Source: Candidatus Njordarchaeota archaeon (GTDB lineage: Archaea; Asgardarchaeota; Njordarchaeia; Njordarchaeales; Panguiarchaeaceae). Taken from it: a stretch of DNA of 44,588 nt. Where the stretch lies: assembly GCA_029856685.1 (NCBI GenBank), contig JAHKKZ010000005.1:1-44588 (forward strand). The letters are read 5' to 3'. The notes under the pieces are model-generated. The model saw nothing but the letters and a program-made list of their open reading frames with translations, was not told the origin of the DNA and searched no databases. The position numbers and the translations under genes were made by a program. This document shows, in pieces, positions 10,476 through 19,484 of the stretch. Position 1 is the stretch's first letter. Each line of letters begins with the position of its first letter.

Positions 10476-10580
10476 CTACAACTCATCAGACCAAACTTCC
10501 GTAGCATCATTCCATTCTTCTTCCTCTTCGTCTTTTTTCTTTTTCTCCTTCTTTTTCTCTTTCTCTTCATTCTTCTGCAT
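10476..10580 (-). CDS. 34-aa charged micro-ORF MQKNEEKEKKKEKKKKDEEEEEWNDATEVWSDEL (not in the supplied ORF track)
   Basis: ATG preceded by a GGAGGG Shine-Dalgarno-like sequence (minus-strand GGAGGGACTTGCTAATG); ends 11 bp before the NUDIX start on the same strand. Confidence 0.6.
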   Translation of the reverse strand: MQKNEEKEKKKEKKKKDEEEEEWNDATEVWSDEL

Positions 10581-10867
10581 TAGCAAGTCCCTCCACGAAC
10601 TAACCTAAAGGTTATGAAAAACAATGGATTACATTCAAACATCAAAGGGAAAATTCTCGGATACATATTACTATAAAGAAAACTGCTTAAAATATGCTTT
10701 TATAATTATTGACGCGAGAACTATAAAACACAAACATATAGATAAGACAAACTTTGATCCATAAAGCACTTTAGACTTCTAATCATGAAATCTGAACCTT
10801 AGAAATGGAAGTTATAACTAGTCTCTTAGTATAACTCACATAGAATCTTTGATGAGGAGCTGATAAG

Positions 10868-10945
10868 TGGTGAGGCCGGCGGGATTTGAACCCGCGACCA
10901 TGGGCGCCCGAGGCCCACATGCTAGCCAAGCTACACCACGGCCTC
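10868..10945 (-). tRNA. tRNA-Pro(CGG), CCA encoded, no intron
   Basis: Minus strand GAGGCCG-TG-GTGT-AGCTTGGCTA-GCAT-G-TGGGC-CTCGGGC-GCCCA-TGGTC-GCGGG-TTCAAAT-CCCGC-CGGCCTC-A-CCA; anticodon CGG; all stems pair. Confidence 0.97.
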
Positions 10946-11150
10946 AGCGAAATATTTACATTGCCTGTTGATATAGGATATTTTCTAGTTTTATTTTTTT
11001 AAGTCTTTGCTTTTGCTCTTTCTGCATGTTGAGGATCTATCAACTATTTGCTAAATTTTTCGTAGAGTTAAAAGTTAGAATCGAAATTTTTGTCTTCTCA
11101 TGGTTTATGAATACAAAAAGAAGTTTTTCTTAATATCCTTGGTGGGTGCC

Positions 11151-12302
11151 ATGGGAAGGGACTGGATAGTCTCTATTCTCTCTGAGATCATAAAAAGAAA
11201 AGCTGTGAATCCATTGGCGGGTGGAACAGGTGAGAAAGAACGCGCGGATTACTTAGAGAACCTAATTAGAAATCTGGGTTTCGAACCGAGAAGGTTCGAT
11301 GTGAAAGACGAGCGAGGTATCATCCGCTCGAATATTCTTGTTGAATATGGCGAGGGGGAGCCTTTATGGCTTATCGCTCACATAGATACTGTAAGTGCGG
11401 GAAAGAACTGGGTAGGAGACCCCTTTGAGCTTAGGATAGAAGGAGATAAGGTATTTGGGCGTGGCGTTAGTGATAATGGCGTGGGAATTATGTCATTACT
11501 CCTAATCCTAAAGTGGATCTCCGAAGGAAAATTGAATCCAAAAAGAAGACTCATGCTACTTTTTGTTGCTGATGAAGAAGCAGGGAGCAGATATGGTGTG
11601 AAGTATCTTGCAGAAAAAGGTGTTTTTAAGGATGGTGGATCCGCCATAATCCCCGACTTTGGAAACAAAGAAGGTAAACTAATTGAGGTTGCTGAGAAAG
11701 GTATTTTATGGCTCAAAGTAACTACCAAAGGTGTTTCTGGACATGCATCAATGCCACATAGAGCTGATAACGCACACACAAAATCAGCTAGACTTATGCT
11801 TAAGCTATATGATTCTCTACATGTCAAATTCTACAAATTGAATCCACTCTTCGATCCACCCTACTCAACATTTGAGCCTACTAAAAAAGAAATGAACGTT
11901 GATGCGATAAACATTATACCAGGCTCCGATATAGTCTATTGGGATTGTAGGGTTCTCCCAGAGTATAGTCTAGACGAAGTTATAGAGTTCTTTAGAGGTA
12001 TTGCTAAAAGATACAGCGCTGATGTGGAAATAATATTACGCGAGGAACCATCAGTAACGAGCCCATCTGAGAAGATAGTCATAGAACTAAGAAAGGCAAT
12101 TGAAACAGAATTAGGAATAAAGCCGAAAACTATAGGTATAGGCGGCGGGACAGTCGCAGGGATTCTGAGAAGACTAGGAATTCCTGCGGTTGCTTGGAGT
12201 ATATGTAGTGAGACTGAACATAAATCAAACGAGTATGAGCTTATAGAAAACTACATTAAAACAGCAAAGGTTCTTGCCAAAGTAGCGTCACAAAGCTTCT
12301 GA
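11151..12302 (+). CDS. M20-family metallohydrolase (ArgE/DapE/CPG2-like); ORF open from 11100
   Basis: WLIAHIDTVSAG, GRGVSDNGVGIMSLL, FVADEEAGSRYG, VTTKGVSGHASMPHRADNAH; ATG 11151 preceded by GGTGGG. Confidence 0.9.
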   Translation: MGRDWIVSILSEIIKRKAVNPLAGGTGEKERADYLENLIRNLGFEPRRFDVKDERGIIRSNILVEYGEGEPLWLIAHIDTVSAGKNWVGDPFELRIEGDKVFGRGVSDNGVGIMSLLLILKWISEGKLNPKRRLMLLFVADEEAGSRYGVKYLAEKGVFKDGGSAIIPDFGNKEGKLIEVAEKGILWLKVTTKGVSGHASMPHRADNAHTKSARLMLKLYDSLHVKFYKLNPLFDPPYSTFEPTKKEMNVDAINIIPGSDIVYWDCRVLPEYSLDEVIEFFRGIAKRYSADVEIILREEPSVTSPSEKIVIELRKAIETELGIKPKTIGIGGGTVAGILRRLGIPAVAWSICSETEHKSNEYELIENYIKTAKVLAKVASQSF

Positions 12303-12344
12303 TCTCTAGTCTCCTTCCAATATGTCATTGCAAGAGTCTGTAGG

Positions 12345-13082
12345 TTGGGCATGTTGGATTTGAAGAAAAGAAAAAGGAGTATAAGGGAAAAAATTTGGAG
12401 ACTTTTAGAGGAAAAGAATATTGCTAGATTTCCACGGCCAGTATTCGGTAGGATACCAAATTTTATTGGTGCGGAGAAAGCTGCTGAGAACCTTAGAAAA
12501 ACGCCAGAGTGGAGAAAGTCGAAGGTTATATTTGCAAATCCTGATTCACCACAAAAACAAGTAAGATTTTTCGCATTGCTAGATTCCAAGAAATTAGTAA
12601 TGGCTTCTCCGAGAATAAAGGAAGGGTTTATTCTTCTGGATCCCAATTTCGTTCCTCGTCGAGAATATAGCTATGCTGTCACAATACGTGGTGCTTTCAA
12701 ATATGGAAGGCTCATCGAGCCAGAACGAATAGAGTATATTGATATGAAGGTTACTGGATGCGTTGCAGTGGATTTAAAGGGTGGGCGTCTAGGAAAAGGC
12801 CATGGATATTCAGATTTGGAGTGGGGAATTTTGAGCGAGTTTGGCTTAGTTGATGATAAAACAGTAACGGCAACTACTGTTCATGATATACAGGTAGTTG
12901 ACGAGATACCTATGACGGATCATGATTTTCCGATAGACATAATTGCGACTCCTACGAGAATTATTTATACGAAGACTCGATATAGAAAGCCTAAAGGTGT
13001 TTTTTGGGAGGAAGCAATAAATCGTCTGGATGAAATCCCATTGCTGCGTAAGCTATGCATTCAGAAGGGAATATGTAGGTAA
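12345..13082 (+). CDS. 5-formyltetrahydrofolate cyclo-ligase family protein
   Basis: KRSIREKIWRLLEEKNIARFP, and MKVTGCVAVDLKGGRLGKGHGYSDLEWGIL, the 5-FCL GxGxGYSD motif. Confidence 0.88.
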   Translation: MGMLDLKKRKRSIREKIWRLLEEKNIARFPRPVFGRIPNFIGAEKAAENLRKTPEWRKSKVIFANPDSPQKQVRFFALLDSKKLVMASPRIKEGFILLDPNFVPRREYSYAVTIRGAFKYGRLIEPERIEYIDMKVTGCVAVDLKGGRLGKGHGYSDLEWGILSEFGLVDDKTVTATTVHDIQVVDEIPMTDHDFPIDIIATPTRIIYTKTRYRKPKGVFWEEAINRLDEIPLLRKLCIQKGICR

Positions 13083-13089
13083 GGCTTAG

Positions 13090-13743
13090 CTATATTTTTA
13101 AAGAGTCTTTAATCCTTCTTGTTGCCTCAATAGGATTATCTGAGCGTGTTATATAGCGACCAACAATGATGATATCTGCTCCACTCATGACCGCTTGTCG
13201 AGCAATTTTATCATTGAGTCCCCCCGCAACAGCTAAGTAAGCAGATATCTCCCTCCTTATGGACGGTATCTTATCTATCGGAAATTTTCTCGATGCTTGC
13301 TGGTCGATTCCTAGATGCATGAGTACGATATTTACTCCTAACGTTTCCAATTCCTTTGCTCTACGGATAGGGTCTGGATGGTTGATCAGATCAGCCATAA
13401 CATAGCCACCAAAACTTCTAGCTGTTTCTACAGCATCGAGTATTGTTTTATTATCAGCTACTGCGAGAACAGTAACAACATTAGCTCCAGCGCTAAATGC
13501 TAATTCAGCCTCCAAAGCACCGACATCCATAGTCTTAAGATCCGCTACGATTGGTATGTCTGGAAAGTTTCTTCTGAGAATCCGAATCGCCTGCATCCCC
13601 TCAGCCTTGATGAGGGGTGTCCCACATTCTAGCCAGTCGGCCCCGCCAATTAATGCTTTCTCAGCGATTTTAAGGGCTTCTTCAATTCTTATGAAATCTA
13701 GTGCGACCTGTAGAATAGGAGGTCTTACCTTAAGCATATACAC
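13090..13743 (-). CDS. hxlA: 3-hexulose-6-phosphate synthase (OMPDC superfamily), GTG start
   Basis: LQVALDFIRIEEALKIAEKALIGGADWLECGTPLIKAEG, VADLKTMDVGALEAELAFSAGANVVTVLAVAD. Confidence 0.87.
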   Translation of the reverse strand: MYMLKVRPPILQVALDFIRIEEALKIAEKALIGGADWLECGTPLIKAEGMQAIRILRRNFPDIPIVADLKTMDVGALEAELAFSAGANVVTVLAVADNKTILDAVETARSFGGYVMADLINHPDPIRRAKELETLGVNIVLMHLGIDQQASRKFPIDKIPSIRREISAYLAVAGGLNDKIARQAVMSGADIIIVGRYITRSDNPIEATRRIKDSLKI

Positions 13744-13883
13744 TCATCTTATATAGCCGAAAAGCTTTGCTTTTTTAAATACATAAATATATTAGCTCCG
13801 AGTAGATTTCAAGACCACTATGATATTTGTTATCCAGACCAGTCTTAAAATAGATTATGCAATTAGTTGGAGAGGGGATTTGG

Positions 13884-14543
13884 ATGGGAGTTCTAAGCCC
13901 AAAAGATTTGGAATACATCAAATCCAAATTCGAAAAAGAACTTATTAGGGAAGTTCCAATAGTACTTCTAGAATCCGACAACTGCGAGCTTTGTGGAACA
14001 GTAAAACAGCTCATCGAAGAATTAGCAGAGGTTAGTAATGGGAAGATACAATATACTGTGAACAAACTTCAGGATTTTCATAAAGAACTCTTAGGTGTTA
14101 ACAGGGGACCAATAATACTCATAGGAAAAAAAGTGGAAATCCGATATACAGGTGCTCCTCTAGGAGAAGAAGGTTGGGCCTTCCTTGAAGCAATATCTCT
14201 TGTGTCAAATCGAAGGCATGTGTTCAAGGATCACGAAGATGAGTTATCATCCCTAGCAAACAGAGTCAAAATAGAAACTATAGTCACGCCGACATGCCCA
14301 GCATGCCCCCATGCTGTTTTACTCGCCCACAATGTTGCTGTCGCATCTAAGGGCCGAGTTATTAGTGATGTAGTTGAGGCATATGAATTCCCAGAAATAG
14401 CCGATAAATATAATGTTAATGCTGTGCCTACAGTCGTGTTAAGTGTAAATGGGAACTACAACGGGTCGGTGTTTTCAATAGGTGTCCCAAGACCAGAAGC
14501 ATTGCTGAAAGCTGTGCTGAGACTTGGAAACGCAGATACATGA
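13884..14543 (+). CDS. Protein disulfide oxidoreductase (PDO, tandem thioredoxin folds); ORF open from 13857
   Basis: Two CxxC sites (DNCELCGT, TPTCPACPH); overall match to the archaeal PDO pattern; MGVLSPKDLEYIK fits the PDO N-terminus. Confidence 0.88.
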   Translation: MGVLSPKDLEYIKSKFEKELIREVPIVLLESDNCELCGTVKQLIEELAEVSNGKIQYTVNKLQDFHKELLGVNRGPIILIGKKVEIRYTGAPLGEEGWAFLEAISLVSNRRHVFKDHEDELSSLANRVKIETIVTPTCPACPHAVLLAHNVAVASKGRVISDVVEAYEFPEIADKYNVNAVPTVVLSVNGNYNGSVFSIGVPRPEALLKAVLRLGNADT

Positions 14544-14550
14544 GTCACTA

Positions 14551-14907
14551 TCAGTATATTTTTGGTGTTGTGTTTATTTCTTTTAGAGGTATCTTAAAGG
14601 GCGCTGGCTCTATCGTTGTTGACTTCGTAAAAACGACTCTAAGCTGATTCATATACATTTTTGGTCTCAGATTTTTTATGTAGTATGTCTCACCAACTTT
14701 TATTTTATCAATCATCTCATCCCATATAACTAGAGTGATAATTCCAGTCCTATCCCCCACCAAGAATTCAGCGACCCTATGTTTTTTTGCTCCTCTTATG
14801 AATGTTCGCTCAGCGTTTAGTTTAACAATAGTTACTATTAGGTTTACCTTGTTCATATTTGGTCTTATTTCACGAATGTACCAGAAATCTTTCTTGCGAC
14901 GAATCAT
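14551..14907 (-). CDS. OB-fold single-stranded nucleic-acid-binding protein (RPA/SSB-like)
   Basis: VNLIVTIVKLNAERTF...VAEFLVGDRTGIITLVIWDEMIDKIKVGETYYIKN is a typical archaeal RPA/SSB OB-fold. Confidence 0.85.
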   Translation of the reverse strand: MIRRKKDFWYIREIRPNMNKVNLIVTIVKLNAERTFIRGAKKHRVAEFLVGDRTGIITLVIWDEMIDKIKVGETYYIKNLRPKMYMNQLRVVFTKSTTIEPAPFKIPLKEINTTPKIY

Positions 14908-15010
14908 ACTACCTCAATCATAAGAGCTTTTTAATTGGCTTTTTCTCTCATATATTTCTACCTTAGTATTTTCATAAATACAGATTATATAAGCAATACC
15001 CTAATAACCT

Positions 15011-15667
15011 ATGGGTGTCTATACATTGAGCTATCCAGACAAAAACGAGATACTAGAGGAGATCTCTAGGAGAATAAAAGAATGCAGAAAATGTGATCTG
15101 TGGAAAACTAGGAGAAATGCTGTCCCAGGCGAGGGAAATCCTAATGCTAGAGTAATGTTTGTTGGCGAGGCACCAGGATATCATGAGGATGTCCAGGGAA
15201 GACCGTTTGTGGGGGCGGCAGGTCAACTTTTGACCAAAATGATTGAAGATGTTCTTGGTGTCCCTAGGGGAGAAGTTTACATAACCAACGTTGTCAAATG
15301 TAGGCCTCCTGGTAACAGGGATCCAACGGAAGAAGAAATAGAGTTATGTTCACCTTATCTAATTGAGCAGATCGGGACAATACAACCAGATATCATAGTT
15401 TGTCTCGGAAGGCACTCTGCTAGGTTTATTCTTTCGCATATTGGAGTCAAATTTAAAAGTATTCTGAGCATTCGGCAAAAACTATTCAGAGTAAGACTCA
15501 GTGGAAGAGAATTTATGGTTCTCGCAACAATACATCCCGCCGCAGCTCTCTATAAGCCTCCATGGAGAAAATTCTTGGAAGAAGATTTTAGGCTACTGAA
15601 AGAAATTTTGAGGGGGAAAAGCGAAAGGGAACTACCTACGTTAGATTCCTTTCTGCTAAGAAAATAA
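15011..15667 (+). CDS. Uracil-DNA glycosylase, family 4 (Fe-S type)
   Basis: CRKCDLWKTRRNAVPGEGNPNARVMFVGEAPGYHEDVQGRPFVGAAGQLL, YITNVVKCRPPGNRDPTEEEIELC, TIHPAAAL. Confidence 0.95.
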   Translation: MGVYTLSYPDKNEILEEISRRIKECRKCDLWKTRRNAVPGEGNPNARVMFVGEAPGYHEDVQGRPFVGAAGQLLTKMIEDVLGVPRGEVYITNVVKCRPPGNRDPTEEEIELCSPYLIEQIGTIQPDIIVCLGRHSARFILSHIGVKFKSILSIRQKLFRVRLSGREFMVLATIHPAAALYKPPWRKFLEEDFRLLKEILRGKSERELPTLDSFLLRK

Positions 15668-15683
15668 GAAAAATCATATCAAT

Positions 15684-17222
15684 CTACAACTTCTTGAATA
15701 GTATCTCTTTCTCCCCAAGTTTGTGACCTGGTTTAATGTTTCCAATGAGTCTGACATCACTTAGTCGTGGTATTGAGTCGAGTCCTAATTGTTTTGATAT
15801 TTTATCTGCTGTTCTCGGCATAAATGGATACATCATAGCGGTTAATACATATATCCAGTCTAGAGAATTTCTTATGGCTCTCGCAACGGAGTCTTTATCT
15901 CCCTTCTTCCAGCAGGACCAGGGTGCGGTTTTATTCAAGTAAGCATTTATTGTCTGAGCAAACATTATGGTTCTCATGACAGCATGATGGACTTGAAGAT
16001 TTTTCATGAAGTTATGATATTCATTTAGATGCTTTCTAAGTTCACCTATGATTTCTTTATCGATATCTGTAAGTCTTGAGGCTTCTGGTGTAATACCACC
16101 AAAATATCTCTCTGTCAATGTTAGAACCCTGTATATTAGATTGCCTATCTCATTGGCAAGCTCATCATTATGATATCTTACCAGATCCTTTTCTGAGAAG
16201 TCTCCGTCCTCACCGAAGGGTATAGCTCGAGCTAAGTAATATCTAATAGTATCGGATCCATATTTATTAACGAGGTCGATGGGGTCTATGTCTGTTCCGA
16301 GAGACTTACTGATCTTCTTACCATTGACGGTTAGGAATCCATGAGCAAATATTGTTTGGGGTAATTCAAATCCCGCAGACATCAGTAGGGCGGGCCATAT
16401 AACTGCATGAAACCATAGGATGTCTTTTCCGATTAGCTGTACATTTGGAGGCCAAAATTTCTCGAATTTTTCTCTATCATTTATATATCCGACACCAGAT
16501 ATGTAGTTTAGTAGTGCATCTACCCACACATAAAGGACGTGGTCCGAGTCCCAAGGACATTCAATACCCCATGATAAATACCATCTTGGCCGGGTGATCG
16601 CAACATCTTTTAGTCCTTCTTCCTCAATCTTTCTGATAAGGTATTGTTTTCTTTCCGCCGGTAGAACAAATCTTGTATTTTCCTTATACAGTCTAATCAA
16701 ATCATCTTGATATTTGCTTAGACGGAAATAATAAACCTCCATCTCTAGATACTCAACAGGTTTTAGGTGTATTGGACATAACTTGCCATCAACGAGATCC
16801 TTGGCAGTATAATATCGCTCACATTCAACACAATAAAGCCCCCTATACACACCTTTGTAGATATCCCCCTTCTCGTAGATTCTCATAACAATTCTCTTAA
16901 CAGTCTCCTCATGGTCAGGATCTGTAGTCCTAATGAAGCGCCTATACCTAATATCGAGACTTTCCCATGCCCGCTTAAAAAATGGAACCATACTATCAAC
17001 ATACTCCTTTGGTGAGATACCCTTATTCTTCGCCTCCTTAAAAAGTTTCATTCCGTGCTCATCAGTACCAGTAAGAAAGAAAACTTCGTAGCCTAAAGAT
17101 TCATAGTAACGAGCAAGAATATCTGCGATAACCGTTGTGTATGCACTACCAATATGGGGCGGCCTATTAGGATAATAAATAGGTGTAGTGATGTAGAATT
17201 TCTTTGTAGTCAGTCTAATCAC
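15684..17222 (-). CDS. metG: Methionyl-tRNA synthetase
   Basis: TTPIYYPNRPPHIGSAYTT (HIGH-like), GTDEHG, KISKSLG (KMSKS). Confidence 0.97.
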   Translation of the reverse strand: MIRLTTKKFYITTPIYYPNRPPHIGSAYTTVIADILARYYESLGYEVFFLTGTDEHGMKLFKEAKNKGISPKEYVDSMVPFFKRAWESLDIRYRRFIRTTDPDHEETVKRIVMRIYEKGDIYKGVYRGLYCVECERYYTAKDLVDGKLCPIHLKPVEYLEMEVYYFRLSKYQDDLIRLYKENTRFVLPAERKQYLIRKIEEEGLKDVAITRPRWYLSWGIECPWDSDHVLYVWVDALLNYISGVGYINDREKFEKFWPPNVQLIGKDILWFHAVIWPALLMSAGFELPQTIFAHGFLTVNGKKISKSLGTDIDPIDLVNKYGSDTIRYYLARAIPFGEDGDFSEKDLVRYHNDELANEIGNLIYRVLTLTERYFGGITPEASRLTDIDKEIIGELRKHLNEYHNFMKNLQVHHAVMRTIMFAQTINAYLNKTAPWSCWKKGDKDSVARAIRNSLDWIYVLTAMMYPFMPRTADKISKQLGLDSIPRLSDVRLIGNIKPGHKLGEKEILFKKL

Positions 17223-17404
17223 CCCGCCTAATTATATGTGAAATTCGATATTTCCTAGCAGTGGCATATAATCGCTTAGAGGACGGATACCAGCTAATAT
17301 TCGAATTCTCATAAAGTCACTATAACTTCCTATATCCTAATTCTTTTTCTATAGAAGTACTATCTCCTAAAGATAACTTGCAGTTTATGGTTAAGAAAAA
17401 GAAA

Positions 17405-17917
17405 TTATTCTCCGAAAAGTTTCTTAAATGCCCGTTTAAGCTTCTCTAAAATTCCCTCCTTCTTCTCTGGGATCTTCTTTTCTTTCACCTCTACATGCTC
17501 AATGTACTCAGCTCCTTCCTCCTCGGGTCTCTCTTTCTCCTCCAGAGCTGCTTTGACTTCCTCCTCCGTTACCTCGCGGGCCTCGGGAAGTTCCAGACTG
17601 ACTTCCTTTGCCTCAAATTCTTGATAGGGCTTGTATACTTCGATGGATAACGAATTCCAATCTATGAGTATCTTACCGTCGATAATGTCTATGTTTAAGA
17701 AAATACGAACAACGTCCGATTTTTCAACATTATTTTCTCGGAAAATCTTGAATAGATGTTGATTGATATACGATGCTATTTTTAGTGCCTCCTCCGGAGG
17801 CGCCTTACCTTTTGTGGCGGCTATTAGAACTCGGCGAAGTTTATCAGCATAGCCTGCAGCTCTTACGAGTCCAGTGCTTATTCTTATGCCCAGCTTAACC
17901 ACCTCTTTAAAAACCAT
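17405..17917 (-). CDS. DUF2258-like archaeal protein with acidic/basic C-terminal tail
   Basis: VKLGIRISTGLVRAAGYADKLRRVLIAATKG resembles the archaeal DUF2258 family. Confidence 0.6.
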   Translation of the reverse strand: MVFKEVVKLGIRISTGLVRAAGYADKLRRVLIAATKGKAPPEEALKIASYINQHLFKIFRENNVEKSDVVRIFLNIDIIDGKILIDWNSLSIEVYKPYQEFEAKEVSLELPEAREVTEEEVKAALEEKERPEEEGAEYIEHVEVKEKKIPEKKEGILEKLKRAFKKLFGE

Positions 17918-17995
17918 ATGAGAATATAATCGTATCTATATGCCTTATATACTAAATTTATGAAAATTTATGAAAAGTTTTAAATTGCTACATAG

Positions 17996-18712
17996 TTGGT
18001 GCGAAAAATGTTGATAGGAAGCGAAGATGAATCTCCAGAATCTATAGAGGAACTTGAAAAAGAGATAGAAGAACTGGAGAAAATAGAGATTGAAGTGGAG
18101 GAAAAACCAAGAAGGAAGAAGGAAAAAGAATTTGTGCTGAGAGAAAAGCGTTTCAGGCTTTCATCAATTATCGTCGGATTCCTGATGATGCTAATATACC
18201 TATTAGCTTTAGGTACGATACCCTTCCTTGGAACTGGTGGGGATCTATACTCACTACTGTATGACTACACAATGTCAATTCTAATAACCCAACTTTTCTT
18301 TCCTAACATAGTCGTGGCGATGGCTACAAACAGCCTCGATATATTCCTAGGTGGAGCTGGTATTCTTACGGCATACGCCTTTATACTTCTAGGTGTATAT
18401 AGCGGAACGATATACACCTTGCTAGGTACTACTGATATATATGTAATACTAATCCTGATAGGACTTATGCCTTATCTACTTGCTGGAGTCATCGCTGGAG
18501 CTATGAACCGCGACCCTAGTTATGGATTCGTAGCGGGAGTCCTAATATGGATTGTTAGCCTGATTTTGGGAATAGTAGTCGTGTTATATGGAAACATAGG
18601 GGGTCTTGCTACAAATATAATGGATGTGATACTAGAGTACATTTCATGTGGATGGCTATCGGCAGTATTTCTTGCAATATTTGGGGCCCTAGGTGGTGCA
18701 TCCCGCAAATAA
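17996..18712 (+). CDS. Integral membrane protein with acidic N-terminal cytosolic segment
   Basis: Glu-rich N-terminus then about 6 hydrophobic segments. Confidence 0.7.
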   Translation: MVRKMLIGSEDESPESIEELEKEIEELEKIEIEVEEKPRRKKEKEFVLREKRFRLSSIIVGFLMMLIYLLALGTIPFLGTGGDLYSLLYDYTMSILITQLFFPNIVVAMATNSLDIFLGGAGILTAYAFILLGVYSGTIYTLLGTTDIYVILILIGLMPYLLAGVIAGAMNRDPSYGFVAGVLIWIVSLILGIVVVLYGNIGGLATNIMDVILEYISCGWLSAVFLAIFGALGGASRK

Positions 18713-18929
18713 CATTAGTGACGGAAGTAAGTATAGTTTAAGTATAGTTACTAAAAGCTTTGAACCTTTTTCCTTTAAACCAACTTCTTTTTCCTTCTAA
18801 GAATAAGCGATCTCTTTCTTCGATATCTAGATGTGGATAGAGTCCTAATCAGTAAATCCGCACTGATATATTAAGATTTATGTTCTAATGTGATTAGAGC
18901 TTTTAAAAGAAGAATTTATCTGTATTTCC

Positions 18930-19454
18930 TTGGACATACTGAGCTATCTGTGGGGTTCCAACACATTTTTATCAATTTTTGTTCTTTTGTCTGAGAGGGC
19001 TGCATGTTGGGCCGATATGCTGAGCTGGGGGTTTATGGACAGAATACTTGTGCTGAGCGGTGGCGGTCTCGTCTCCGTTGTGGATGTCCATGGTGATATT
19101 GCAAATATATGGGTTGATTGGCCAGAAGAGTACTCTGTTAAAGCAATGGAACTGGTTGCTCAGATTCTTAGTGAGCAGAAGCGAAGACAAAGTAGTATTA
19201 TTTTGCACGAACCATGGGTTGTCTATGTACCAGACAGTAATGGTGTAGACTTTATGGTGTTAGCAAGAGCTAGGGATAAGCGTTTTCTTTTCTTAGTCAT
19301 AGGCTTCCTGAGGCGTCTGGCAAGAGTACTTGCTGGTCTGCCAGAGGAGAGTAATATAGTTGGGGAGCGGGTTGTTGAATTTCTACAAAAGCACTTTAGA
19401 ATAAGATTTAGAAAAATAAAGAAACTTGTGGCACGTAATAGGGTAGTACGGTGA
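18930..19454 (+). CDS. Hypothetical protein; longin-like beta-beta-alpha-beta-beta-beta-alpha pattern proposed
   Basis: ORF with an upstream TATA-like CTTTTAAAAG; pattern in DRILVLSGGGLVSVVDV...AMELVAQILSEQ...SSIILHEPWVVYVPDSNGVDFMVLARARDKRFLFLVIGFLRRLARVL. Confidence 0.6.
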   Translation: MDILSYLWGSNTFLSIFVLLSERAACWADMLSWGFMDRILVLSGGGLVSVVDVHGDIANIWVDWPEEYSVKAMELVAQILSEQKRRQSSIILHEPWVVYVPDSNGVDFMVLARARDKRFLFLVIGFLRRLARVLAGLPEESNIVGERVVEFLQKHFRIRFRKIKKLVARNRVVR

Positions 19455-19484
19455 AGGGAATTAGGGGAATGGTTTCCAGCAAAA

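Noticed and set aside
10812-10834. Hairpin TTATAACTA-GTCTCT-TAGTATAA downstream of tRNA-Pro as terminator
   Set aside because: Has a bulge, is A/T-rich, and archaeal termination is mainly T-tract driven; not enough support
10854-10867. TTGATGAGGAGCTGA beside tRNA-Pro as a C/D box sRNA
   Set aside because: C-like and D-like boxes are only ~4 nt apart, with no room for a guide and no C'/D' pair
13090-13743. Orotidine-5'-phosphate decarboxylase (near pyrD)
   Set aside because: Motif ADLKTMDVGALEAELAF fits HPS better than OMPDC DxKxxD; same superfamily, so it should be confirmed by alignment
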